Below, piece after piece: positions 25,677 through 32,046 of a stretch of DNA of 40,895 nt. Both the position numbers and the translations under genes were made by a program. The stretch spans positions 1 to 40,895 of IMG/VR virus record IMGVR_UViG_3300030019_000075; one strand, written 5' to 3'. Each line of letters opens with the position of its first letter. The first letter of the stretch is position 1. A model generated the notes under the pieces. It had not been told where the DNA came from and searched no databases. It was given only the letters and a program-made list of their open reading frames with translations. The DNA comes from a virus.

Positions 25677-25924
25677 TTGATGTTTTCCAAATCTTTGGCT
25701 AGCATGTCATCGTCGTTCGTTCCAAATCGTCCGTTTTTTGCTCGCTTCTGGCTAGGAACTGGAAGTGGGTGATCTTTGCGGTAAGAAAAAAGTTGCAGGG
25801 CGTATGTGGCGATTTTCATGGCGTCTGTTGGCAAGAACAGAAGGTCGATATTGATTGATTCATCTTGACCATTTTCTGATTTTGCATTTGCTTTGATCGT
25901 GATTCGTGATTTCTGTGGGTTCAT
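25673..25924 (-). CDS. Small hypothetical protein (83 aa)
   Basis: The N-terminal half is beta-like (SRITIKANAKSENGQDESIN), then a helix (LPTDAMKIATYALQLFSYRK) and a basic, disordered C-terminus (SQKRAKNGRFGTNDDDM). It starts one base after the replisome organizer stop. No family recognised; the basic tail could contact nucleic acid. Confidence 0.6.
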   Translation of the reverse strand: MNPQKSRITIKANAKSENGQDESINIDLLFLPTDAMKIATYALQLFSYRKDHPLPVPSQKRAKNGRFGTNDDDMLAKDLENIK

Positions 25925-25925
25925 G

Positions 25926-26660
25926 TTATTTTCTCCAAACTCTTTCCGTTATGGTTTCGTTGCTGACCGGATTCTTCAAAGTTGATTTCGGTCGTAGCTT
26001 TGCGGCTTCGGCATGTTGTTTTGATTCACGCTCTTTTTCCATGGCAATGGCATATGCCTTTTTTTGCGCTGGCGTTTGAGCGGCTGGATCAAATTCTTTT
26101 GATTCCTGAGTTTGCGATTGTGTTGGTTTCTTTAGATTTAATTTATTTAAATTAGTTTTAATTAGATTATATTGGGGGGTGACTGTGGACAGACTGTCTA
26201 TAGTCTGTATATTACCTCTGTTAATTTCGTCCTCCTGTGGAAAACTATTATTTAAGCTCGCGCCAGACATAAAAATTGATAATTGATTGCCTTCGGACTT
26301 TTTTACGTTAATTTTTTGCTGCAACCATGTAGGTAATTCGTCAACTGCTTTTTCAATTCCGCGTATAATACTTGGATTCAATCGTTGATGTTTTATGAAA
26401 TTACTTAAAATTAGCCAGTTGTTTTCATAGAACATTTTATTGGCATTTTGAAATTTAATGAGTGCTTTTGCTATTAATATTGCGTCTATTCCCGTATCAA
26501 ATTCAACCTCGCGGAGACTTATTTCATAAATTCCAGCTAGCGTTGTTCTCGAATTTGTCAAGAAATATATGAACAGAAGTTTTTCGCAGGCATCAAGTTC
26601 AATAATATAGGAATCTTTCCAGAAGCCAGTGCTAATGATGCGACTAGTTGCCATAAACAA
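25926..26660 (-). CDS. Phage replisome organizer (replication initiation protein)
   Basis: 244 aa; ATG 26654 is an equal alternative start. Residues 8-105 match the phage replisome organizer N-terminal winged-helix domain: SRIISTGFWKDSYIIELDAC, EKLLFIYFLTN, TTLAGIYEISLREVEFDTGI, ILSNFIKHQRLNPSIIRGIE. The C-terminal half is a low-complexity Gln/Thr/Lys linker and a basic tail (PKSTLKNPVSNETITERVW). These proteins bind the phage origin and recruit host helicase loaders. The gene itself holds an AT-rich, inverted-repeat segment (26131-26244) that may be the origin. Overlaps the HNH gene by 17 bases. Confidence 0.85.
   Translation of the reverse strand: MFMATSRIISTGFWKDSYIIELDACEKLLFIYFLTNSRTTLAGIYEISLREVEFDTGIDAILIAKALIKFQNANKMFYENNWLILSNFIKHQRLNPSIIRGIEKAVDELPTWLQQKINVKKSEGNQLSIFMSGASLNNSFPQEDEINRGNIQTIDSLSTVTPQYNLIKTNLNKLNLKKPTQSQTQESKEFDPAAQTPAQKKAYAIAMEKERESKQHAEAAKLRPKSTLKNPVSNETITERVWRK
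26131..26244. other. Candidate replication origin inside the replisome organizer gene
   Basis: Within the linker-coding part lie an AT-only-like stretch (26131-26173), a perfect inverted repeat ACAGACT (26189-26195) / AGTCTGT (26202-26208), and TGTGGAAAA at 26236-26244, which fits the DnaA-box consensus TGTGNAWAA. Origins inside initiator genes are known in lambdoid and lactococcal phages. Initiator binding is inferred only. Confidence 0.4.
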
Positions 26661-26925
26661 ACTCGCTGAATAACTGACTTCCCTTTACTTGATTGCAATG
26701 TTGGCAGGCTAGTACAAAATTGCTATATTCATTTTTTCCTCCACGAGATAGTGGTGTTAAGTGATCAACTTCACAGGAATATTTTCCATATAAGAAGTCG
26801 AACGATACATGACAGTAAAAACATGAATAGTTTTGCTTAATTAATGTCTCTTGCTTAAAAACCTTGAACGCAAGTGTTCGGGTCATATTTGTAAACTTCC
26901 ACCGAAGTTCCGGAATGACTACCAT
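26644..26925 (-). CDS. HNH endonuclease (93 aa)
   Basis: A compact Cys4-type HNH: NYSCFYCHVSF (first CxxC), CEVDHLTPLSRGGKNEYSN (catalytic DH and Asn), LACQHCNQVKGS (second CxxC and final helix). First in the long minus-strand operon, which also encodes the terminase. HNH proteins encoded near terminase genes can be packaging cofactors that stimulate TerL cleavage, while free-standing ones are mobile; here the terminase is 3 kb downstream. The start could also be the ATG at 26886 (MTRTLAF), since 26925 lies immediately after the leader hairpin and lacks a ribosome binding site. Confidence 0.85.
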   Translation of the reverse strand: MVVIPELRWKFTNMTRTLAFKVFKQETLIKQNYSCFYCHVSFDFLYGKYSCEVDHLTPLSRGGKNEYSNFVLACQHCNQVKGSQLFSEFVYGN

Positions 26926-26928
26926 TAA

Positions 26929-26957
26929 AATAACCCCCTATGAGCCGGGGGCTATTG
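26929..26957 (-). terminator. Attenuator-like intrinsic terminator in operon leader
   Basis: On the minus strand AATAGCCCCC pairs with GGGGGTTATT (10 bp with one G-U pair) and is followed by TTAAT. On the plus strand one pair becomes an A/C mismatch, so the structure favours the minus transcript. It sits between a predicted promoter and the first gene of the structural operon. Confidence 0.6.
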
Positions 26958-26981
26958 AGTATACTCGTTGTCGCTATTAAT

Positions 26982-27010
26982 ATAATAGCAAACAGAGTAA
27001 CGGTTGTCTA
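26982..27010 (-). promoter_or_regulatory. Predicted promoter for the long minus-strand operon
   Basis: TAGACA (27005-27010) and TATTAT (26982-26987) with 17-base spacing. An inverted repeat CGTTGTCGC (26966-26974) / GCGACAACG (27048-27056) flanks it and may bind a regulator. Start expected near 26975. Confidence 0.5.
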
Positions 27011-27196
27011 GCCACCGACATAATTTTATTTAGTTTTAGGCTAGTTGGCGACAACGAACCTATTGCGTCTATAGTACACCAGTCTGTCTCAGTTTGTAAA
27101 CAATATCACAGACAAAACCCCACTGCCGATATAGACAATGGGGATAAATAGTGGAAAAGCATTATGATAGATACATAACATTTGAAGGAGTACACC

Positions 27197-27367
27197 ATGA
27201 CACGTTTACAGAAAATATTATTCATGATCTTCGTTTTTCTTATTTCAGCCGGCTACCTTGGATGGTTTGGCACAAATCCATTTTGGATCGGACTCTTTGG
27301 TATGGGACTGGTGATCGTTATCTTCGTTGAGGATTTTCTCAGCGAAGTCCCAACACGCCAACAATAA
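27197..27367 (+). CDS. Small two-helix membrane protein, lone plus-strand gene
   Basis: ATG 27197 follows a strong AAGGAG site (27185-27190); 56 aa. Two hydrophobic helices (KILFMIFVFLISAGYLGWFG and FWIGLFGMGLVIVIFVEDFL) with a short polar C-terminus. It is the only plus-strand gene in a long minus-strand region and is expressed separately. A membrane role such as superinfection exclusion is possible by size and position, but no family is recognised. Confidence 0.6.
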   Translation: MTRLQKILFMIFVFLISAGYLGWFGTNPFWIGLFGMGLVIVIFVEDFLSEVPTRQQ

Positions 27368-27377
27368 TGTCGGTATG

Positions 27378-27500
27378 TTAATGATGTTCAAAAAAGTTGT
27401 TGATTGACTGTTCAATGATAGGTAATTTGTTTCGGATCTTCATGGCAATATTAGCCATGTGATCATATTTTCCGTCGCGAGTAATTTTGAAGTTTTCCAT
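27378..27500 (-). CDS. Small hypothetical protein (40 aa) with its own promoter
   Basis: ATG 27500 has AAGGAA nine bases upstream and lies 21 bases downstream of a predicted start point. The product is MENFKITRDGKYDHMANIAM followed by a basic helix (KIRNKLPIIEQSINNFFEHH). It converges with the membrane-protein gene, 10 bases apart. No family recognised; promoter and ribosome binding site make it more credible than its length would. Confidence 0.55.
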   Translation of the reverse strand: MENFKITRDGKYDHMANIAMKIRNKLPIIEQSINNFFEHH

Positions 27501-27527
27501 GCTGTTTGTTTCCTTAGTTATGTATAT

Positions 27528-27556
27528 ATAATAGCATATGCTTGATAATAAGTCAA
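27528..27556 (-). promoter_or_regulatory. Strong predicted promoter
   Basis: TTGACT (27551-27556) and TATTAT (27528-27533) separated by exactly 17 bases, read leftward into the 40-aa gene. Start expected near 27521. Confidence 0.65.
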
Positions 27557-27960
27557 TACATTAAGACACTTTTATATGATATTACAATACTTTTTGCGGA
27601 CTAACGCAAAAAGGTCTAAACCCGTATAACAATTAATATACTGTAGACTACTAATTACAAAAGTGTAACATATCACCTCTGTTGATAATGTCTAAAATTA
27701 GATTCAACATGTAACATTTAGACATTTATGATGTAACAAAATAAGCTCTTTCTGTTACGAAAGTTAATCAATGTATCGCTACTGATACACAAACTTTTAT
27801 ATATTTTTGTATATATACAGTTATTAACAAAAACTTATATATATCCAATAATTTAGCCCATCGACTAAATTTGCTTGGGACATCAATGTCCCTACCAAAA
27901 CAAATATATTGATTCGAGAGTTTTAAAGTACACGAAATCGTGTACTTTCTTGCCATTAGT
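27557..27960. other. Gene-free AT-rich region with palindromes and TGTAACA repeats
   Basis: No convincing gene. It holds a hairpin CTTTTTGCG/CGCAAAAAG (27590-27613), an inverted repeat AATGTCTAAA/TTTAGACATT (27687-27726), three TGTAACA copies (27664, 27710, 27732), GGGACA/TGTCCC (about 27878), and a perfect AAAGTACACGA/TCGTGTACTTT palindrome (27925-27948). This is the profile of a control region or origin; no single function is proven. Confidence 0.5.
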
Positions 27961-27975
27961 AAAAAGAAGTCAACA

Positions 27976-28012
27976 AAATAGACCCGCTGGGCTTAATCAG
28001 GAGGGTCTATTT
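27976..28012 (-). terminator. Bidirectional terminator after the tRNA cluster
   Basis: AAATAGACCC pairs with GGGTCTATTT; the minus strand ends TATTTTG, the plus strand TATTTTATG. It lies 94 bases beyond the last tRNA and is the likely end of the tRNA transcript. Confidence 0.65.
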
Positions 28013-28033
28013 TATGCTATGAAAGCCTTTTAA

Positions 28034-28090
28034 TTATACAATCTTTTTAGGCTTTTTCTTCTCTTTGCGTGTATCGCGGGATTTACTCAT
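28034..28090 (-). CDS. Possible micro-protein (18 aa)
   Basis: ATG 28090 to TAA 28034 encodes MSKSRDTRKEKKKPKKIV, extremely basic. The sequence resembles the start of a family of tiny Lys-rich proteins (SRDxKKExKKKPxK), but there is no visible ribosome binding site, and the segment may simply be transcribed tRNA spacer. Kept at low confidence. Confidence 0.25.
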   Translation of the reverse strand: MSKSRDTRKEKKKPKKIV

Positions 28091-28105
28091 AAATTAATAA
28101 TATCA

Positions 28106-28182
28106 TGGCACGCTCGGAAGGCTTCGAACCCTCAAATTCCAGATCCAAAATCTGGTGACTTTGCCAGTTTGTCTACAAGCGT
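28106..28182 (-). tRNA. tRNA-Gln (anticodon TTG)
   Basis: 77 bases including an encoded CCA. Acceptor ACGCTTG / CGAGCGT, discriminator G, anticodon stem CCAGA/TCTGG around loop TTTTGGA, T arm GAGGG-TTCGAAG-CCTTC. All arms pair. Reads CAA codons. Confidence 0.93.
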
Positions 28183-28185
28183 ATA

Positions 28186-28259
28186 TGGCTCCAACGGAAG
28201 GACTCGAACCTTCGTCTACCGGTTAACAGCCGGCTGTTCTACCATTGAACTACATTGAA
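28186..28259 (-). tRNA. tRNA-Asn (anticodon GTT)
   Basis: 74 bases with encoded CCA. Acceptor TTCAATG / CGTTGGA, discriminator G, anticodon stem GCCGG/CCGGT around loop CTGTTAA, T arm with GGTTCGAGTCC. Three bases separate it from tRNA-Gln. Confidence 0.95.
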
Positions 28260-28262
28260 ATA

Positions 28263-28337
28263 TGGTCAAGGCGAAAGGATTTAAACCTTCGATCTCACGT
28301 TCCCAAAACGTGCGTGATACCACTTCACTACACCCTG
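28263..28337 (-). tRNA. tRNA-Pro (anticodon TGG)
   Basis: 75 bases with encoded CCA. Acceptor CAGGGTG / CGCCTTG, discriminator A, anticodon stem CACGT/ACGTG around loop TTTGGGA, T arm GAAGG-TTTAAAT-CCTTT, which has TTTAAAT in place of the usual TTCRANT. Three bases separate it from tRNA-Asn. Confidence 0.92.
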
Positions 28338-28679
28338 ATATTAAAAATAGACCTTACGGCCTTAGATCTTTTGGTTGGTTATCTTACTAGAAAATCAAAG
28401 ACCGCTGCCGTAGACGTCAGTTGTATTCGGTTGATTCTGTTGGATTAAAACCATACATACACTATAGCATAGATAGGGCAAAGGCCCCGCTTTATACGAG
28501 GCCTTTAAGGTTGTTATGATTGAGCGGGAGCTAAATCAATAGTAGAGTAGGACAGGTGCGACGCTGAAATCATAAGCGTTACGGTCATTATACACCAAAA
28601 ACACCCCAGATATACTAGGGTGTTTCATCGAAGAAGTATTTTGCCATAATCGTCCGCGAGGACTATCTAAGATTATACC
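28338..28679. other. Intergenic region between tRNAs and endolysin with two hairpins
   Basis: No gene is supported. AAAGGCC (28480-28486) / GGCCTTT (28500-28506) forms a hairpin, AAACACCC/GGGTGTTT (28599-28625) is a terminator, and ACGCT/AGCGT lies near 28561-28580. A TATAAT on the minus strand at 28587-28592 might start the tRNA transcript but lacks a clear -35. Confidence 0.5.
28599..28625 (-). terminator. Intrinsic terminator after the endolysin gene
   Basis: AAACACCC pairs with GGGTGTTT; on the minus strand the stem is followed by TTTTTGG (T tract at about 28595-28601). It ends the small-gene/lysis operon 55 bases past the endolysin stop. Confidence 0.75.
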
Positions 28680-29555
28680 TTAAACTTTATGAATATTTGC
28701 AACATTTATTGATGACCAGACAGCGTCACGGGCGTTCAAGACAGCACGGTCATTGATTAACTCGGTGATCGTATAGCTTGCGTCCCAGGCATGGATTGCA
28801 ACGCCCTCGTAGCTTGTTGTGTCTATGCTGTTCGGCGCAACTGTATCACCAACACTGAAGGCTGGTGCAGCAGGCGCTGGGGCGGGCTGAGGCGCTGCAG
28901 GAGCGACGTTATCGCTTGGGTTGATCCAGTAGCCAGGTTGTTTGACATCACTCGTGACGTTGACCATACCATTGGCTTCATTAAAGATCTTGTAGTCACC
29001 AGCATTTGCTGTTGAGTTACTATTCTGGTGCGCTGCAGCATCGCTGGCATTAACGAAGCCAGGAACATTCACGCTTAGGTGATAATCACCGCCCTGACCA
29101 GTAGTAACTGGGGCAGCAACTTCAGCTGGTGCGGCGTCAGGAACATATTCAGCAAGCATTTTGCCGTTTAAGTCCTGTGTCCAACCAACGAAAGTACAAC
29201 GGAAGTAGTTTTCAATTTCAACAATGCTACCAAACCATTTATTTCCAAATCCAGATCCTGGTGAACTAATAAAGCCGCGTCCTGGAATCCAACCAACGAT
29301 GTGGCCTTGATTTTCTCCGTAGTGTTTATCTCCGATAATACGGTTGATCCATGAGAAGAATACTGGTACTGGAACATCTGGTAGGTCACGTGATTCGTGA
29401 CGGAACTTAGCCATGTTCCATGCTGCGGTTGCGTTTGGTACGGGTGTACCATTATTGGTAGTTGGAACACCAAAGACTTTTTGCTGTTCAGATAAACACC
29501 ATCCGGCGTTCTCTTGTGCATCTTGGTTTGTTCCGGTAACTGATTTATATGACAT
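28680..29555 (-). CDS. Endolysin with CHAP-like peptidase and C-terminal wall-binding domains
   Basis: 291 aa, no signal peptide. The catalytic part (1-130) resembles CHAP/NlpC cysteine peptidases: NAGWCLSEQQKVFG (Cys20), VPVFFSWINRIIGDKHYGEN, GHIVGWIPGRGFISSPG (His85), ending NYFRCTFVGWTQDLNG. A second module (about 155-215: YHLSVNVPGFVNASDAA to PGYWINP) and a C-terminal SH3-like module (FSVGDTVAPNSID to the end) are joined by a Pro/Ala linker (APAAPQPAPAPAAPA) and probably bind the wall. It is the last gene of the operon and is followed by a terminator. Peptidoglycan hydrolase for host lysis; bond specificity unknown. Confidence 0.88.
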   Translation of the reverse strand: MSYKSVTGTNQDAQENAGWCLSEQQKVFGVPTTNNGTPVPNATAAWNMAKFRHESRDLPDVPVPVFFSWINRIIGDKHYGENQGHIVGWIPGRGFISSPGSGFGNKWFGSIVEIENYFRCTFVGWTQDLNGKMLAEYVPDAAPAEVAAPVTTGQGGDYHLSVNVPGFVNASDAAAHQNSNSTANAGDYKIFNEANGMVNVTSDVKQPGYWINPSDNVAPAAPQPAPAPAAPAFSVGDTVAPNSIDTTSYEGVAIHAWDASYTITELINDRAVLNARDAVWSSINVANIHKV

Positions 29556-29600
29556 ATAGACCCCTATTTAAGAAATTAAAACTCTGCTTGCTATTATATA

Positions 29601-29783
29601 CTATTGGCCGTTACTACGATGCTCGATTCGGATGACATAGATTGATATAACTATTCCAATAAAACCGAGTCCGATGGCAATAGCATTAACAATCGCAAGC
29701 ATTGTATTTCCTAGAATCACATTTGTGATATAAAGCACTGCATTAAAAGCTATCATTGCTATATTTAAAAGTAGGGTTAGCAT
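29601..29783 (-). CDS. Small two-helix membrane protein, candidate holin
   Basis: 60 aa: two hydrophobic helices (MLTLLLNIAMIAFNAVLYIT and ILGNTMLAIVNAIAIGLGFI, running on into GIVISIYVI) and a short charged C-terminus (RIEHRSNGQ). It lies 45 bases before the endolysin gene. Class II-type holin size, topology and position match, so it is the better holin candidate; the protein at 3211-3738 is the alternative. Confidence 0.6.
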   Translation of the reverse strand: MLTLLLNIAMIAFNAVLYITNVILGNTMLAIVNAIAIGLGFIGIVISIYVIRIEHRSNGQ

Positions 29784-29974
29784 TATACCGCCTCGACCTG
29801 TTTCTTTGGTCGACCACCTTTTATGCCTGTCAGTTTTGGATCAAGCTTGCCGTGAGCGAAAGCATAGCCGCGACTCCCCCGTCCGCCTTTACCTCCCATT
29901 TTTCTGTAGTAATCAGGATCTTTTTCTATATTCTTCGCAGCTACTTTTTTCGCTGCGGTGCTTGTTCCAGCCAT
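29783..29974 (-). CDS. Small basic Gly/Arg-rich protein (KGGRGSRG type)
   Basis: 63 aa. The pattern TAAKKVAAKNIEKDPDYYRK, MGGKGGRGSRGYAFAHGKLD, and KGGRPKK is a small protein found in many phages with unknown role; the GGRGG part resembles stress-induced KGG proteins. Stop/start overlaps with neighbours on both sides show coupling. Confidence 0.65.
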   Translation of the reverse strand: MAGTSTAAKKVAAKNIEKDPDYYRKMGGKGGRGSRGYAFAHGKLDPKLTGIKGGRPKKQVEAV

Positions 29975-30138
29975 TATGAAGTCTTACCTTCTTTGTATAT
30001 TTTAATAAGCATGCTGATCACATCATCGCGTGATGGCATCTTCTTTGTTCCTCGGTCATCAGCAAGCTGCGCAGCGATTGCCATTAGTTCGACATCGTTC
30101 ACGACTCTTATGCTGATTGATTTAAATTCCTGATCCAT
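29974..30138 (-). CDS. Small hypothetical protein (54 aa)
   Basis: ATG 30138, stop overlapping the next start as TAATG. MDQEFKSISIRVVNDVELMA then IAAQLADDRGTKKMPSRDDV; a beta strand followed by two helices suggests a ribbon-helix-helix-like or small DNA-binding protein. The length and order of elements resemble RHH regulators, but the family match is not certain. Confidence 0.55.
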   Translation of the reverse strand: MDQEFKSISIRVVNDVELMAIAAQLADDRGTKKMPSRDDVISMLIKIYKEGKTS

Positions 30139-30145
30139 TATTTTC

Positions 30146-30424
30146 CTACTTATCTGTGCTAATTATTGGTAATGATACGCTCTCGTAAACAAATCTGATG
30201 GGATTATCTTGTCCTGCACCAACTGTATATGCTTCACTTGGAAGTTCTGGGTGTGAGTGTTCTATGAAAAAGTTCTCAATCGTTTTAGTAGGGGGAAAGT
30301 TATAATAAGATCCACCAGATGGATACCACTTCGCCATACCCATTACCCCCCTATCCCCAAAGTTCCACCCCTCATCATCTGGCTGGCAGACGTTACATAA
30401 AGCGATAAGTCGATTATTTGCCAT
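30146..30424 (-). CDS. Small hypothetical protein with CxxC (92 aa)
   Basis: An N-terminal LCNVCQPDDEGWNFGD motif has a single CxxC pair, followed by aromatic- and Gly-rich sequence (WYPSGGSYYNFPP). One CxxC is insufficient for a zinc ribbon by itself, but dimerisation could supply the rest. Starts by a one-base overlap with the gene upstream. No family recognised. Confidence 0.6.
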   Translation of the reverse strand: MANNRLIALCNVCQPDDEGWNFGDRGVMGMAKWYPSGGSYYNFPPTKTIENFFIEHSHPELPSEAYTVGAGQDNPIRFVYESVSLPIISTDK

Positions 30425-30741
30425 TATTTTGCCTCTTTAATTTTTTTGTTGATGAGTGGAAGTCCAACATATCCGAAATGCTTAACTGTTGCGAAAAACA
30501 TGTCTCTTGGGTCACCACATAGTTCGACCTTAGTCACGATATATCGAGATTTTACAACCCCACTAGTTGGATTCATCATTTCAATTTGAATCTCATCACC
30601 CTCCATCGGTTTTGCTGAAAGCCAACCGACTAGGCGCATACGACTATAGTCTGACCATTGAATGCTATTACCCCAACTCTGATGCTCCCATGCTCTAATG
30701 ATTCGCCCACTTAGCTGTGGCTCTCTATTTAAAATACTCAC
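30424..30741 (-). CDS. Small hypothetical protein, GTG start (105 aa)
   Basis: GTG 30741 overlaps the upstream stop by four bases (GTGA). The central segment (MRLVGWLSAKPMEGDEIQIE, SGVVKSRYIVTKVELCGDPR) is beta-rich with a KPMEGDEI-like turn, reminiscent of small OB or SH3-type folds. No family recognised. Confidence 0.6.
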   Translation of the reverse strand: MSILNREPQLSGRIIRAWEHQSWGNSIQWSDYSRMRLVGWLSAKPMEGDEIQIEMMNPTSGVVKSRYIVTKVELCGDPRDMFFATVKHFGYVGLPLINKKIKEAK

Positions 30742-30902
30742 TCACAATCCTCCTCAGCCCGTCGACTGTCTTCGTCCATTGCCTGATCTGTCTGATCATC
30801 ACAGTCACAGTTTACTTTTCCACAAGCCCAGTGTGGTGCCCCCTGGTATGGCTCTGGGGTTATGGTTGAGGAGTCATCTATAAATACGGTAATCTTTACC
30901 AT
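30738..30902 (-). CDS. Small Cys-rich hypothetical protein (54 aa)
   Basis: ATG 30902. MVKITVFIDDSSTITPEPYQ, then ACGKVNCDCDDQTDQAMDED and a Cys near the end. Four Cys, three of them in CGKVNCDC, plus acidic residues suggest metal binding. Adjacent genes overlap by four bases or are separated by two. No family recognised. Confidence 0.6.
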   Translation of the reverse strand: MVKITVFIDDSSTITPEPYQGAPHWACGKVNCDCDDQTDQAMDEDSRRAEEDCE

Positions 30903-30904
30903 GA

Positions 30905-31123
30905 TTATTTACCTAACTTTTCAACTATTTTTGGTTTACACATGTAGCCGCGCATAAATGACTCGACTTCTGCCTCTGTCTTCATTTGATCGACAGTATA
31001 CTTCACGACTCGCCTAGCAACAGTTGGCTCAGCTTGTGCCTGCGGAAGATGCTTGATCTCCTGAGTTAAAAACTTCTTGAGGTCGGCTTTTGTTTTTACC
31101 TGGTAATCTAGTATTTTAGTCAT
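30905..31123 (-). CDS. Small helical hypothetical protein (72 aa)
   Basis: Lys-rich and helical: VKTKADLKKFLTQEIKHLPQ, VVKYTVDQMKTEAEVESFMR, then CKPKIVEKLGK. Its two halves look like related helix units (KADLKKFL / EAEVESFM), possibly a small internal duplication. Four-base overlap with the upstream gene. No family recognised. Confidence 0.6.
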   Translation of the reverse strand: MTKILDYQVKTKADLKKFLTQEIKHLPQAQAEPTVARRVVKYTVDQMKTEAEVESFMRGYMCKPKIVEKLGK

Positions 31124-31329
31124 GATATTACTTCCTCGATCTGATCGTCGATTAATTCTTTTATATCTTTAGCGAGTGCATTGATTGAGGCATAAACTTG
31201 GCCAAAATTTTCAGCCATTGTTTTACCATTGAATGGTTCACCGTCTAATTGTTTAGCGTCTGACTCTGCGTCATCTGCAATCATGTCTAATTGGTGGCTC
31301 ATCTTTTCGAGTCGTTGAAGTGAAATCAT
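31120..31329 (-). CDS. Small acidic coiled-coil-like protein (69 aa)
   Basis: MISLQRLEKMSHQLDMIADD then QVYASINALAKDIKELIDDQ: two amphipathic helices with heptad-like leucines and an acidic linker. One-base coupling to the gene upstream. No family recognised. Confidence 0.6.
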   Translation of the reverse strand: MISLQRLEKMSHQLDMIADDAESDAKQLDGEPFNGKTMAENFGQVYASINALAKDIKELIDDQIEEVIS

Positions 31330-31577
31330 TATCTGCCACCTGTCGTTGCAACAATGTAGATGAATACAATTGCCATTGCAGTAAGTGCAATGCTGTATAT
31401 GATGGCTAACTGTTTCATATCTGACATTTTCTTTTTTGCCGGAGTATAGCTCGGTGGGACTGATACTGTTATATCGCGGACATTATGCAGCTTAGACAAG
31501 TGAGTGATGACATCATCTTGATCATCTGTTGTATAAAACTGAATGTGACGCCATCCCCTATTGTTAGAAGCTAGCAT
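31329..31577 (-). CDS. Small membrane-anchored protein (82 aa)
   Basis: ATG 31577 is chosen because it overlaps the upstream stop as TAATG; an in-frame ATG at 31598 is possible. The N-terminal 50 residues are soluble (NNRGWRHIQFYTTDDQDDVI), followed by a single C-terminal membrane helix (MKQLAIIYSIALTAMAIVFI). A tail-anchored cytoplasmic protein. Next to another membrane protein. No family recognised. Confidence 0.6.
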   Translation of the reverse strand: MLASNNRGWRHIQFYTTDDQDDVITHLSKLHNVRDITVSVPPSYTPAKKKMSDMKQLAIIYSIALTAMAIVFIYIVATTGGR

Positions 31578-31777
31578 TATCGTATGTCTCGAGGACATTC
31601 CCAGACACGGGTACCATTATCAAATGTATTTACAACGTGGCAACCTTGGCGAACCATAGTATGGTTATAGTCATCATGGCTTAATACTGACCAGACAGTT
31701 AATGGAATAATAATGAGTGCGGCAATTGATATCGCCATCCATCGTTTGCTCATACGTCGTTCATTGTTGTGTTTCAT
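31577..31777 (-). CDS. Small signal-anchor membrane protein (66 aa)
   Basis: A basic N-terminus (MKHNNERRMSKRW) followed by one membrane helix (MAISIAALIIIPLTVWSVLS) and a short outside segment with two Cys (GCHVVNTFDNGTRVWECP) that could form a disulfide. Resembles spanin-like or Imm-type small membrane proteins in layout only. Confidence 0.6.
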   Translation of the reverse strand: MKHNNERRMSKRWMAISIAALIIIPLTVWSVLSHDDYNHTMVRQGCHVVNTFDNGTRVWECPRDIR

Positions 31778-32046
31778 AATTTTCCCGTTTCTAGCAGCTT
31801 CTTAACCTGCTGTTTATTAAATTCTTGATCAAGTAAATGGTGGTATTTTTCTTCTGCACTGATTACTTCGCCGCTGACTCTGTGATATACCATGCGGCTC
31901 GGCCATATATCAAATACGTGTGTTGCGCCTAATACTCTTACCTGGTACTGGCTTCGATCAACAAAGGCCCATTCCATGTGAAGCTCTTTGCAAAGCTTTT
32001 CCAGCTTTTTAAGATTTTCATCGTACCAGGTTGGCTTCTTGCTCAT
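31774..32046 (-). CDS. Small hypothetical phage protein (90 aa)
   Basis: ATG 32046 is coupled to the YopX stop as ATGA; upstream in-frame residues are spurious. MSKKPTWYDENLKKLEKLCK, VFDIWPSRMVYHRVSGEVIS and EEKYHHLLDQEFNKQQVKKL form a small alpha/beta protein pattern I recognise as common in phages, without a known role. Confidence 0.65.
   Translation of the reverse strand: MSKKPTWYDENLKKLEKLCKELHMEWAFVDRSQYQVRVLGATHVFDIWPSRMVYHRVSGEVISAEEKYHHLLDQEFNKQQVKKLLETGKL

Noticed and set aside
27768-27956. Minus-strand 62-codon frame in the AT-rich zone
   Set aside because: Covers several palindromes, no ribosome binding site, atypical composition; region reads as regulatory.
28245-28448. Plus-strand 67-codon frame
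   Set aside because: It runs antisense through tRNA-Pro and overlaps tRNA-Asn; no ribosome binding site.
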